A stretch of DNA of 9,349 nucleotides from an uncultured Paracoccus sp. (GCA_937859005.1 CALLYR010000435.1:1-9349); one strand, 5' to 3'; positions 1 through 8,072 are shown, numbered from the stretch's first letter. The notes: generated by a model not told the origin, from the sequence alone. Made by a program: numbers and translations.

Positions 1-1373
1 AGCGCCGCCGCCATCAGGGCCGAGGCCGCGACCATCCGCGGCGCTGCCCGCAGCAGCCGCGCATCGGCGTGGGCAGCCTGTCCCATGCTGCGCGTCCCCC
101 ACCACAGTTGCGCGACCATGACCCAGGCAGCCACGGTCGTGCCCAATGCGGCCGCCAGGAACCCCGCGACCGGCATCAGGCCAAAGGCCACACCCGCATT
201 CACCACCATCGAGTTGACGGCAAAGCGGAAGGGCGTGCGCGTATCCTCGCGCGCGAAATACAGCGGCTGCAGGATCTTCTGCATGACGAAGGCGGGCAGG
301 CCCAGGGCATAGACGATCAGGGCGCGGGCGGTCTGCTGCGTGTCATGGGCATCGAATGCCCCGCGCTCGAACAGGGTGGCGACCATCGGGACGGCAATCA
401 CCGCGATGCCGAAGGCCGCGGGCAGGGTCAGGAACAACCCGAATTCGGTCGCGCGGCTGAAGGCCGACTGCCCGCCCCGGTCGTCCCCCGCGCGCAGCCG
501 CCGCGCCAGTTCCGGCAGCAGCACGACCGCGACCGCCGCGCCGACGACGCCCAGCGGCAGTTGATACAGCCGGTCGGAATAGGACAGCCAGCCGATCGCG
601 CCCTCGAAGAAGCTGCCGACCTGTCGGCCGACCAGCAGGTTCACCTGCACCACGCCGCCGGCGAAGACCGCGGGCATGGCGATGGTCAGCAGCCGCCTCA
701 TGTCGGGCGACAGGCGCGGGCGGCCGGGGCGCAGCCGCCAGCCGGTGCGCGAGGCGTCCCACCAGACCAGCCCCAGTTGCGCCAGCCCCGTGACCGGCGT
801 GGCCCAGGCGAGCGTCAGCCCCAGGTCCCAGCCGAACAGCCGCCCCAGCACCATGCCGACGATGAACAGCAGGTTCAGCAGCACCGGCGCCGCCGCCGCG
901 ACGGCAAAGCGGCCGTTCGCGTTCAGCACCCCCGACACCATCGAGGCGAGCGAGATCAGCAGGATATAGGGGAATGTGATCCGCCCGTATTCGACCGCAA
1001 GGTCGAAGCGTTCGTCGCCGACGAAGCCCGCCGCCATCAGCCAGACCAGCACCGGCATGAAGATCATCGCCACCGCCGAAAAGATGGCGACGACGAAGGC
1101 CAGACCGGCAAAGGCGTCCTGCGCGAATCCGCGCGGATCCTCGTCCGCCTCCAGCTTTCTGGAAAACATGGGCACGAAGGCGGTGTTGAACGCCCCTTCG
1201 GCAAAGAAGCGGCGGAACATGTTGGGCAGCGACAGCGCGATCAGGAACGCCTCGGCCACCGGGCCGGTCCCCAGCCACGCGGCCATCAGGATGTCGCGGA
1301 CAAAGCCCGTGACGCGGGACAGGAACGTCCACAGCCCAACGGAGACAAAGCCCCGCACCAGTCCGCCGCGCAT
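1..1373 (-). CDS. murJ: Lipid II flippase MurJ (MviN family), C-terminus cut by window start
   Basis: Multi-span inner-membrane protein that flips the peptidoglycan precursor lipid II to the periplasmic side (known for the MurJ/MOP family). I read an uninterrupted frame of 457 codons from ATG at 1373-1371 down to base 1; family members are roughly 510-540 aa, so only the last helices are missing. The N-terminus carries the family signature SRVTGFVRD (residues 19-27), whose arginines R20 and R26 match the conserved cavity arginines, followed by FRRFFAEGAF (53-62). Further on is YSDRLYQLPLG (265-275), with R268 where another conserved arginine is expected. The rest is a series of hydrophobic segments with short polar loops. 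The ATG lies 5 bases after the glnD stop, with a GGGGAA-like ribosome site inside the glnD end, so it is probably co-transcribed and translationally coupled. Family identity is clear; the window edge causes the truncation. Confidence 0.95.
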   Translation of the reverse strand, partial: MRGGLVRGFVSVGLWTFLSRVTGFVRDILMAAWLGTGPVAEAFLIALSLPNMFRRFFAEGAFNTAFVPMFSRKLEADEDPRGFAQDAFAGLAFVVAIFSAVAMIFMPVLVWLMAAGFVGDERFDLAVEYGRITFPYILLISLASMVSGVLNANGRFAVAAAAPVLLNLLFIVGMVLGRLFGWDLGLTLAWATPVTGLAQLGLVWWDASRTGWRLRPGRPRLSPDMRRLLTIAMPAVFAGGVVQVNLLVGRQVGSFFEGAIGWLSYSDRLYQLPLGVVGAAVAVVLLPELARRLRAGDDRGGQSAFSRATEFGLFLTLPAAFGIAVIAVPMVATLFERGAFDAHDTQQTARALIVYALGLPAFVMQKILQPLYFAREDTRTPFRFAVNSMVVNAGVAFGLMPVAGFLAAALGTTVAAWVMVAQLWWGTRSMGQAAHADARLLRAAPRMVAASALMAAA

Positions 1374-1378
1374 GTGAT

Positions 1379-4192
1379 TCAGTTCCCCGCCCGTTCCGCG
1401 CCTTCGCGTATCGCCTGATGCAGCCTCTTTTCAAGCGCCTCGCGGCGATGGGCCTGATGCAGCTTCAGCCCGAACATGTCCTTGACATAGAAGGTATCGA
1501 CCACCTGCGCGCCATAGGTGGCGATCACGGCGCTGACGATCTGGATGTGGTTCTGCGCCAGTGTCCGGGTCAGGTCGTAAAGCAGGCCGGGGCGGTCGCG
1601 GGTATCGACCTCGATGATCGTGTGGATGTCGCTGCCCTCGTTGTCGAAGGTGACATGGGTGGGAAAGCGGAAGGCGCGCTCGCGCTTCCTGACCTTGTCG
1701 CGCCCGGCCAGCGCGTCGCGCGCGACGATCTCTCCGGCCAGCGTGCGTTCGATCATCCGGCGCAGGCGCGGCAGGTGGTCGGCGGCATAGGGGCGGCCCT
1801 CGGCGTCCTGCACCCAGAACACCGGCGTCGCATAGCCGTCGCGCGTCGTATAGGTGCGCGCATCCACGACATTCGCGCCGACCAGCGCCAGCGCGCCCGC
1901 CAGCCGTGAAAAGATGCCCGGATGGTCGGCCAGCGCGAAGGCCGCCCGCGTCGCGTCGCGGTTCGGATCGGGATGCAGGTCGATGTGGATCTCGTCGTCG
2001 GTGATGCCCTGCAGAAGCCGGGCAAAGACCTCCTGCGTGTCGGTCGGCAGACCCTGCCAATAGCTGTCGTAATGGCGGCCCATCTCGGCGCGGATCGCCT
2101 TCGGCTCCCATCCGCGCGCGGCCAGCAGGTGACGCAGGCTGCGGCGCGCCTCGTCCACGCGGCGGTTGCGGTTGACCTCTTCCAGCCCGCCTTCCAGCGC
2201 GTCCGCGGCCAGCCGGTGCAGGCGGCGCAGCAGGTCGGCCTTCCAGTTGTTCCAGGTGCCGGGCCCGACGCCGCGGATGTCGCAGACCGTCAGCACGGTC
2301 AGCAGATCCAGCCGCTTGCGGGTGCGCACGGCCTTGGCAAAGTCGCGCAGCGTGCGCGGGTCGCCGATGTCGCGTTTCTGCGCCACATCCGACATCAGCA
2401 GATGGTTGCGCACCAGCCATTCGACCGTTTCCACCCGCTCGGCATCCAGTCCCAGCCGCTGGCAGATGCGCCGCGCGATCTGGGCGCCGATGATCGAATG
2501 ATCCTCGGGGCGGCCCTTGCCGATGTCGTGCAGAAGGACCGCCAGATAGATCACCGTGCGGTCGATCCCCTTTTCCATCAGGCTGCTGGTCAGCGGCAGG
2601 TCGCCGACCTCCTCGCCGCGCTCGATGGCAGCCAGGGCGGCCACGCACTGGATCAGATGCTCGTCCACCGTGTAATGGTGATAGACATTGAACTGCATCA
2701 TGGCGACGATGCGCCCGAATTCGGGGATCCAGGCGCCCAGCACCCCCAGTTCGTTCATCCGCCGCAGGGATCGTTCGGGATTGCCGTGTTTCAGCAGCAG
2801 GTCCAGGAAGATGCGCGCGGCCTCGGGGTCCGAACGCATGCGGTCGTCGATCAGATGCAGATTGGCCGCGACCAGCCGCATGGCGTCGGGGTGCAGCAGG
2901 ACGCCGGTGCGCAGGCCTTCCTCGAACAGGCGCAGGAGGTTCAGGGGATCGGCCAGAAAGCTGTCCGGGTCGGCCACGCCCAGCCGGCCGTGCTGATAGC
3001 AGAACCCCGGCCGCAGGCGGCGGCGCCGGCGGAACATGCTGCCCAGAAAGCCGTCGCGGTAAAGGCTGTTGCGATAGACATGGCGGCTTTCCAGCGCCGT
3101 CAGGAACACGCGGGTCAGCTCTCCCACCCGCGTGGCGTGGCGGAAGTAATCCTGCATGAAGATTTCCACCCCGCGCCGGCCGTTCTGGTCGCCGTAGCCC
3201 ATGCGGCACGCCACCTCGACCTGCATGTCGAAGCTCAGCGTCTCGACCGCGCGGCCGGCGGCCAGATGCAGGTGACAGCGCGCCGCCCACAGGAAATCCT
3301 CGGCCTGCCAGAAGGTCGCGTGTTCGTCGCGGGTAAAGAAGCCCAGGTCCACCAGTTGGGCCGCGCGGTCCACGCGGTGGATGTATTTGGCGATCCAGTA
3401 CAGCGTCTGCAGGTCGCGCAGGCCCCCCTTCCCCTCCTTGATGTTGGGCTCCAGCACATAGCGCTGGCCGCCCTGCCGGCGGTGCCGTTCCTCGCGCTCG
3501 GTGAGCTAGGCCTCGATGAACTGGGTCACGCTGCGCTCGAACAGTTCCGGCCACAGCCGGTCGCGCAGGGATGCTGCCGTCACCGCATCGCCGCAGATCA
3601 GCCGGTGTTCCAGCAGGCTGGTGCGGATGGTCATGTCGGCCCCCGCCAGCCGCAGGCAGTCGTCCACGGACCGGGTGGCGTGGCCCACCTTCAGCTTCAG
3701 GTCCCACAGCATGTAGAGCATGGATTCCACGATGCTCTCGATCCAGCCGGTGATCTTCCAGGGCGTCAGGAACAGGATGTCCACGTCGGAATGGGGGGCC
3801 ATCTCGGCGCGCCCGTATCCGCCGACCGCGACCACCGCCAGCCGCTCGGCCTCGGTCGGGCTGAGATTGGGGTGCAGGCGGGACGTCGCGACATGGTGAA
3901 TGGCGCGGACCAGGGCATCGGTCAGCGCGGCGATGGCGCGCACCGTCTCGCGCCCCGCGCGGGGATGGCTGGCCAGGCCCGCCACCAGATCGGCCATCGC
4001 CTCGGCCCGCGCCCGCGACAGAAACTCGACCGTGGCCGCGCGGATGTCGCGGGGGTCGGCCAGCCCCGCCAGCGCCGCGTCCAGCCGGGGCAGGAAGGTG
4101 GCCCCGTCGAACAGCGGATGCGCCCCGGGCAAGGCCGGGGCGCTCTGGATCGGGGCTGCGGCGGAATCCGCCGGGGCAGGGGAACGGGGCAA
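1379..4192 (-). pseudogene. glnD: PII uridylyltransferase/uridylyl-removing enzyme GlnD, interrupted by one in-frame TAG
   Basis: GlnD senses glutamine and adds or removes UMP on PII proteins (GlnB/GlnK), controlling nitrogen assimilation in the cytoplasm. The frame from TTG at 4192-4190 to TGA at 1381-1379 is 937 codons, a normal family length. In order: nucleotidyltransferase core with GGYGR (124-128) and SDVD (135-138, metal-binding D136/D138), WDLKLKVGH (163-171), the EPNIKEGKGGLRDLQT block (248-263), an HD domain with LLHDIGKG (H555/D556), then ACT domains near 749-805 and 857-925. Codon 229 is TAG (3506-3508). Both halves stay in the same frame (3506-4192, 228 aa; 1379-3457, 692 aa from a GTG), with no missing residues. 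From recalled relatives the position is usually Lys (AAG), so one base change would explain it. The TTG start is the only usual start after an in-frame stop at 4234-4232; TTG at codon 21 is an alternative. The start sits 2 bases after the lipoprotein stop. Whether it is a true pseudogene or a sequencing error cannot be told here. Confidence 0.85.
3506..3508 (-). other. Premature in-frame amber (TAG) codon in glnD
   Basis: On the minus strand the context reads CAG TTC ATC GAG GCC TAG CTC (QFIEA*L), followed by TERERHR-type sequence that clearly continues GlnD. The stop falls at codon 229 of 937, between the nucleotidyltransferase core and the conserved EPN-KEGKGGLRDLQT block. A Lys AAG to TAG change would be a single transversion, on the plus strand T to A at 3508. 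Confidence 0.9.
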
Positions 4193-4194
4193 GA

Positions 4195-5391
4195 TCAGGA
4201 CCCGAACCCGCCGAAGCTGCGCGGCGCCGGGTCAAGGATCACCAGCCGGCCACCGCGGATCGTGGCGACGGCCAGACCGCGTTCATTGGTGCCGTCCGGG
4301 CGCAGCCGGAACGTCCCCTGCACCCCGGCAAAGCCCCCGCCGGTGGTCAGCCCCGCAGTCGTGACCGCGTTCCTGCGCCCCGCGCGCACCAGCGCCGCCA
4401 CCGCCGCGACCCCGTCATAGGCCAGCGAGCCAAGCTCGTGCGGCCGCTCGCCATAGGCGGCCTGATAGCGGCTCTGGAACGCGCTCATCCGGCCAAGGTC
4501 GGGGATCGCGAACCAGCCGTTCTGCAGTTGCGGCATCGACAGCCGGTCGGCGGGAACGTCCCAGCGGGTCAGGCCCATCATCTGGATGCTGGAGGACGAC
4601 AGCCCCGCCTGCGCCAGCGCGCTGGTGATTTCGGGCAGCACGCCGACCTGGTTGGCGGTCAGGAACACCGCCTGCGCATTATTGGCCCGCGCCGCCTGCG
4701 CCACCTGCGCTGCCGCGCGGTCCATGTCGGCCCGGCTGGGGCCATGCGATGCCTTGCCCACCATCGTCGCGCGGTTGCGCGCGATCGCGCCCGCGATGGC
4801 GGCGCCGCCGATCTGGCCGGCGGTGTCGCTTTCCGACACGATCAGGAACCGGCGCAGCCCCTGGCTTGTGCCATGGGACACCAGCCGGTCCGCGGTGTTG
4901 CGGAAGGTATTGCCCAGCACGAACACATTGCCGCCCGCGACATCGGCGTTGTTCGAGAATGTCAGCACGTTGACGCGCCCCCGCATCGCATTGCCGACCG
5001 CATTGGCGGCCTCGGCATGCAGGGGGCCCACGATGATCTTCGCGCCCGCAGCCACTGCCTCGTTCGCGCGGGCCGCCGCCGTCGCGGCATCGTCGCCATA
5101 GTTGTAGACGCGCAGGTCGATCCGCCCGCCTGCATCGGCCGCAGCCATCTTGCCGGAATTGTCCAGCGACCGCGCCAGCCATTCCAGTTCGCCGTTGCCG
5201 GTGCCGCCGGGAACCAGCAGCGCCACCGGAACCGGCTGGGACGGGTCGATCTCGGGGCCGGTCTGGTTGCCGCGGGCCGGGGTATCGACGGGCTGGCAGG
5301 CGGCAAGCGCAAGACCCGACAGAAGTGCCGCGACGCGCAGCAGCGGCCGCCGCAGCAGGTCGAAGCCGCGGCTGGGGACAGATACGGACAT
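4195..5391 (-). CDS. Penicillin-binding protein activator-like lipoprotein (LppC/LpoA type, periplasmic-binding fold)
   Basis: Predicted 398-aa lipoprotein. The start at ATG 5391-5389 is supported by AAGGGA about 9 bases upstream and by the signal peptide: basic RR at 14-15, a hydrophobic run, and the lipobox LAAC with lipidated Cys32. The frame is open further upstream, but that stretch lacks coding character and crosses the promoter region. The mature protein looks like a type I periplasmic-binding fold: PVALLVPGG near its start, KIIVGPLHAEA in the first lobe, LAYDGVAAVAAL in the second, and a GTFRLRPDGTNERGLAV segment near the C-terminus, as in branched-chain-amino-acid-binding-like proteins. 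In Rhodobacterales such proteins next to rsmI are annotated as penicillin-binding protein activators; E. coli LpoA (YraM), also next to rsmI, stimulates PBP1A. The role here is inferred from fold and position, so an activator function is likely but unproven. It is the first gene of the leftward lipoprotein-glnD-murJ operon. Confidence 0.85.
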   Translation of the reverse strand: MSVSVPSRGFDLLRRPLLRVAALLSGLALAACQPVDTPARGNQTGPEIDPSQPVPVALLVPGGTGNGELEWLARSLDNSGKMAAADAGGRIDLRVYNYGDDAATAAARANEAVAAGAKIIVGPLHAEAANAVGNAMRGRVNVLTFSNNADVAGGNVFVLGNTFRNTADRLVSHGTSQGLRRFLIVSESDTAGQIGGAAIAGAIARNRATMVGKASHGPSRADMDRAAAQVAQAARANNAQAVFLTANQVGVLPEITSALAQAGLSSSSIQMMGLTRWDVPADRLSMPQLQNGWFAIPDLGRMSAFQSRYQAAYGERPHELGSLAYDGVAAVAALVRAGRRNAVTTAGLTTGGGFAGVQGTFRLRPDGTNERGLAVATIRGGRLVILDPAPRSFGGFGS

Positions 5392-5429
5392 GAAGCTGAT
5401 TCCCTTCGGTCGTGAGGCGGTGTTTGGCC

Positions 5430-5454
5430 GATGTGGCGGAAGGGTAGCCACATC
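5430..5454. repeat. Perfect 8-bp inverted repeat in the divergent intergenic region
   Basis: GATGTGGC (5430-5437) and GCCACATC (5447-5454) are exact reverse complements around a 9-base spacer. The candidate -10 of the leftward promoter (5441-5446) lies in the spacer. It could be an operator for a dimeric regulator, or a hairpin in a transcript reading rightward. It has no T run, so it does not look like a terminator. Confidence 0.5.
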
Positions 5455-5470
5455 CCCCCCGGCGTGGCAA
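5441..5470 (-). promoter_or_regulatory. Candidate sigma-70-type promoter for the lipoprotein-glnD-murJ operon
   Basis: On the minus strand, TTGCCA (5470-5465) as -35 and TACCCT (5446-5441) as -10 are separated by 18 bases. This predicts a start near 5434 and a leader of about 43 bases. TTGCCA matches four of six positions of TTGACA, and TACCCT matches the three most conserved -10 bases (TA...T). The spacer contains a run of seven G on this strand (5454-5460). Promoters of GC-rich alphaproteobacteria are degenerate, so this is tentative. Confidence 0.35.
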
Positions 5471-5507
5471 CCTGACCGCCCCGCAGCGACGCGCAAAGGA
5501 GCGGCCG

Positions 5508-6434
5508 ATGAGCCGACAGCCCGACCCTCCGGCATCCCGGCCCGGCACGGACGCCCGTCCCCTGGACGCCCGCATCGAGGCGCCGGCGCTGGACCCCGGC
5601 CTCTATCTGGTCGCGACGCCCATCGGGACCGCGCGCGACATCACCCTGCGCGCGCTGGACGTGCTGAACGCGGCCGACCTGCTGGCGGCCGAGGATACGC
5701 GCAACCTGCGCCATCTGCTGGCGATCCACGGCGTACCCCTGCGCGGACGGCGCATCATCGCCTATCACGACCACAACGCCGACCGGCAGCGGCCCGCCAT
5801 CCTTGCGGCATTGGGCGAAGGACGCAGCATGGCCTATTGTTCCGACGCGGGAACGCCGCTGGTTGCGGACCCCGGCTTCCGGCTGGCGCGCGATGCGGCG
5901 GAAGCGGGCGCGCGGGTCCATGCGGTCCCCGGCGCCTCGGCCCTGCTGGCGGCGCTGACCGTCGCGGGCCAGCCCAGCGACCGCTTTCTGTTCGCGGGCT
6001 TTCCCCCCGCGCAAGGCGGCGCCCGCCGCCGTTGGCTGGCCGGGGTCGCGGCCGTGGATGCGAGCGCCGTTCTGTTCGAAAGCCCCAGGCGCGTCAGGGA
6101 ACTGTTAACCGATCTGTGCGAGATTGACCCGAATCGCGAAATCTCGGTCTGCCGGGAACTGACCAAGAAGTTCGAGGAAGTGCTGCGCGGCACCGTCGCG
6201 GAGCTGAGGGAGGCGATCCCGCCCGAGGGGCTGCGGGGCGAGGTGGTGGTGGTCATGGGACCGCCGGCCGCGGCAGGCGCGGACGCCGCGGATGTGCAGG
6301 CGGCGCTGGCGCAGCGGCTGGGGCATATGTCGGTCCGCGACGCTGCGGCCGAGGTGGCGGGGGCGCTGGGCCTGCCGCGCAAGGACGTCTATCGCATGGC
6401 GCTGGCCATGCAGGAGGAAGGGGATGAGGAATAG
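5508..6434 (+). CDS. rsmI: 16S rRNA (cytidine(1402)-2'-O)-methyltransferase RsmI
   Basis: Uses S-adenosylmethionine to 2'-O-methylate C1402 in the decoding centre of 16S rRNA (known for the family). The 308-aa protein shows the tetrapyrrole-methylase-type fold motifs in order: LYLVATPIG..RDIT (32-46), AEDTR (61-65), SDAGTPLVADPG (112-123), PGASA (141-145), FESPRR (190-195), RELTKKFEEVLRG (216-228) and GEVVVVMG (244-251). A helical tail of about 55 residues follows. About 30 residues precede the first motif, slightly longer than in enterobacteria. The motif reads PIGT rather than the common PIGN at residue 41. The start ATG is supported by AAAGGAG 7 bases upstream. It is the first gene of a rightward rsmI-yraN-gshB group, divergent from the lipoprotein gene; its last 11 bases overlap yraN. 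I found no convincing promoter for it in the 116-base upstream region. Confidence 0.96.
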   Translation: MSRQPDPPASRPGTDARPLDARIEAPALDPGLYLVATPIGTARDITLRALDVLNAADLLAAEDTRNLRHLLAIHGVPLRGRRIIAYHDHNADRQRPAILAALGEGRSMAYCSDAGTPLVADPGFRLARDAAEAGARVHAVPGASALLAALTVAGQPSDRFLFAGFPPAQGGARRRWLAGVAAVDASAVLFESPRRVRELLTDLCEIDPNREISVCRELTKKFEEVLRGTVAELREAIPPEGLRGEVVVVMGPPAAAGADAADVQAALAQRLGHMSVRDAAAEVAGALGLPRKDVYRMALAMQEEGDEE

Positions 6435-6831
6435 CGCAGCCGCGGCCCCGCGCCGTCCGCGCGATCACCGGCGCGTCGCCCGCGGCCTTGCGGCCCATGC
6501 GTCGGGCCACCGGGCCGAGGATCTGGTCGCCGCCCGCTATCGGGCCGAAGGATGCGAGCTGCTGGAACGCTGCTGGCGCAGCCCGGCGGGCGAGATCGAC
6601 CTGATCCTGCGCGACGGCGGCACCCTGGTCTTCGTCGAGGTCAAGCGGGCCGCCACCCGCGAGGCTGCTGCCCAGCGCATCCGCCGGCCGCAGATGGACC
6701 GGATCGGCCGGGCGGCGCTGATCTATTGCGAAACCCTGCCGGGCGGATCGCTGACCGAGATGCGCTTCGACGCGGCGCTGGTGGATGAGGCGGGCGGCAT
6801 CGACATCCTGCGCGGCTCCTTCGACTGGTGA
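6424..6831 (+). CDS. yraN: YraN family protein (UPF0102, endonuclease-like fold)
   Basis: A 135-aa protein of the UPF0102/YraN family, which has a Holliday-junction-resolvase/restriction-endonuclease-like fold; its cellular role is not firmly established. Visible motifs: G..AEDLVA (28-36), GEIDLILRD (56-64) and LVFVEVK (68-74). D59, E72 and K74 form the typical D...ExK nuclease signature, with E33 as a further conserved acid. Where relatives usually have a Lys before the RI..A..YL segment, this protein has Gln90. The start at 6424 lies inside the end of rsmI, giving an 11-base overlap, and is preceded by a strong AGGAGG site, so translation is probably coupled. The same frame is open upstream within rsmI, but that part is an out-of-frame shadow. 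The rsmI-yraN pairing recurs in other proteobacteria. Confidence 0.93.
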   Translation: MRNSAAAAPRRPRDHRRVARGLAAHASGHRAEDLVAARYRAEGCELLERCWRSPAGEIDLILRDGGTLVFVEVKRAATREAAAQRIRRPQMDRIGRAALIYCETLPGGSLTEMRFDAALVDEAGGIDILRGSFDW

Positions 6832-6895
6832 GGTGGCTTGCATCGGACCGGCCTGCGGGCCAAAACCGGCGCCTGAACCAGGCGGAGCGAAGATC

Positions 6896-7855
6896 ATGGC
6901 CCTGAAGGTCGCCTTGCAGATGGACCCGGTCGAGCATGTCTCGGTCAAGGGCGATTCCACATTCCGGCTGGGGATCGAGGCGCAGGCCCGCGGGCACAGC
7001 CTGTTCCAGTACACCCCCGACCGCCTGTTCTATGACGAGGGGCGGATCAAGGGGTTCGGCCGCGACATCGAGCTGCGCACCGACATCGGCAACCATGTCA
7101 GCTTCGGCGACTGGCGCGAGGTCGATCTGGCCGGCTTCGACGTGGTCTGGCTGCGCCAGGACCCGCCTTTCGACATGGCCTATGTGACGACGACGCATCT
7201 GCTGGAACGCATCCATCCGCGGACGCTGGTGGTCAACGATCCCTTCTGGGTGCGCAACCTGCCCGAAAAGCTGACGGTGCTGGATTTCCCCGACCTGACG
7301 CCGCCCACGATGATCGCCCGCGACCCCGACGCGATCCGCGCCTTTCGCGCGCGCCACGGCGACATCATCGTTAAGCCGCTCTATGGCAATGGCGGCACGG
7401 GCGTCTATCTGATCCGGCCCGACGATCCGAACCTGTCCTCGCTGCTGGAAACCTTTGCCACGATCAGCCGCGAGCCCTTGATCGCGCAGAAATACCTGCC
7501 CGCCGTGGTCAAGGGCGACAAGCGCATCATCCTGGTGGACGGCGAGCCGGCGGGCGCGATCAACCGCGTGCCTGCGGCGGGCGAGGCGCGGTCGAACATG
7601 CATGTCGGCGGCCGCCCCGAAAAGATCGGCCTGACCGAGCGCGAACGGGAAATCTGCGCCGCCATCGGCCCGATGCTGCGCGAAAAGGGCCAGATCTTCG
7701 TCGGCATCGACGTGATCGACGGCTGGCTGACGGAAATCAACGTCACCTCGCCCACCGGCATCCAGGAACTGGAACGCTTCGACGGGATCAATGCCGCCGC
7801 GCTGATCTGGGACGCGATCGAGCGCCGCCGCGCGGAGCAGGCCGGGACAGCCTGA
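6896..7855 (+). CDS. gshB: Glutathione synthetase GshB
   Basis: Catalyses the ATP-dependent joining of gamma-glutamylcysteine and glycine, the last step of glutathione synthesis in the cytoplasm. The 319-aa length is typical of the bacterial ATP-grasp enzyme. Visible motifs: RQDPPFDMAY (87-96) in the substrate-binding region; KPLYGNGGTGV (160-170), the ATP-grasp nucleotide loop with K160; KGDKRIILVDG (206-216); RSNMHVGG (232-239); and GIDVIDGWLTEINVTSPTG (270-288), with the metal-binding E280 and N282. The ATG at 6896 has GGAG 8 bases upstream and matches the family N-terminus (ALKVALQMDP); an upstream in-frame start inside yraN would add 37 non-conserved residues. It lies 64 bases after yraN, with no terminator-like element between them, so it is probably in the same transcript. 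No defects are visible. Confidence 0.97.
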   Translation: MALKVALQMDPVEHVSVKGDSTFRLGIEAQARGHSLFQYTPDRLFYDEGRIKGFGRDIELRTDIGNHVSFGDWREVDLAGFDVVWLRQDPPFDMAYVTTTHLLERIHPRTLVVNDPFWVRNLPEKLTVLDFPDLTPPTMIARDPDAIRAFRARHGDIIVKPLYGNGGTGVYLIRPDDPNLSSLLETFATISREPLIAQKYLPAVVKGDKRIILVDGEPAGAINRVPAAGEARSNMHVGGRPEKIGLTEREREICAAIGPMLREKGQIFVGIDVIDGWLTEINVTSPTGIQELERFDGINAAALIWDAIERRRAEQAGTA

Positions 7856-7884
7856 TTTTACCGGTCGCGGCAGAGGGGAAGGCG

Positions 7885-7905
7885 GGCGCAGGGCACCGCT
7901 GCGCC
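7885..7905 (+). terminator. Possible stem-loop after gshB (weak terminator candidate)
   Basis: GGCGCAG (7885-7891) and CTGCGCC (7899-7905) form a perfect 7-bp GC-rich stem with a 7-base loop, 30 bases past the gshB stop. No T run follows, so if it acts at all it may be a 3'-end-stabilising or Rho-assisted element rather than a standard intrinsic terminator. The remainder of the 277-base gap up to comM holds no open frame with coding character. Confidence 0.3.
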
Positions 7906-8072
7906 GGATGTATCTCGGTGCCGGATCGCTGTGGCCGGGCGCCGCAGTCTCTTGCCATTCCGACTGAGAATACAAACGCAACCCGCCGGACAGGAGAGAG
8001 ATTCCGCCGCTCCTTGCCGCAGGGCCGGGCCAGCCGGCTTCACCTGATCGGCAGGGCGGGATCTCGCGTCCG

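Noticed and set aside
69..1418. 449-codon plus-strand open frame antisense to murJ
   Set aside because: Low-complexity Arg/Gln/His/Gly-rich translation, no membrane or domain features; shadow of the murJ frame.
3506..3508. TAG in glnD as a pyrrolysine or other recoded amino acid
   Set aside because: GlnD has no known recoded residue, no pyrrolysine machinery is visible, and the site is an ordinary polar position rather than a catalytic one. A mutation or sequence error is simpler.
1431..4235. 934-codon minus-strand open frame overlapping glnD in another frame
   Set aside because: Its composition is extreme in Arg, Pro, Gly and Ala with no recognisable domain, while the glnD frame beneath has clear conserved motifs. 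Long shadow frames are expected at this GC content.
1922..4420. 832-codon plus-strand open frame antisense to glnD and the lipoprotein gene
   Set aside because: It is rich in Gln, His, Ala, Arg and Gly with no motif, and lies opposite well-supported genes; a GC-driven antisense shadow.
7908..7967. 19-codon plus-strand frame (ATG at 7908) as a possible leader peptide
   Set aside because: No ribosome binding site upstream, no attenuator-like structure with a T run after it, and comM is not a gene type known for attenuation.
6641..7981. 446-codon minus-strand frame antisense to gshB
   Set aside because: Lies opposite a complete, well-supported glutathione synthetase and has a typical shadow composition.
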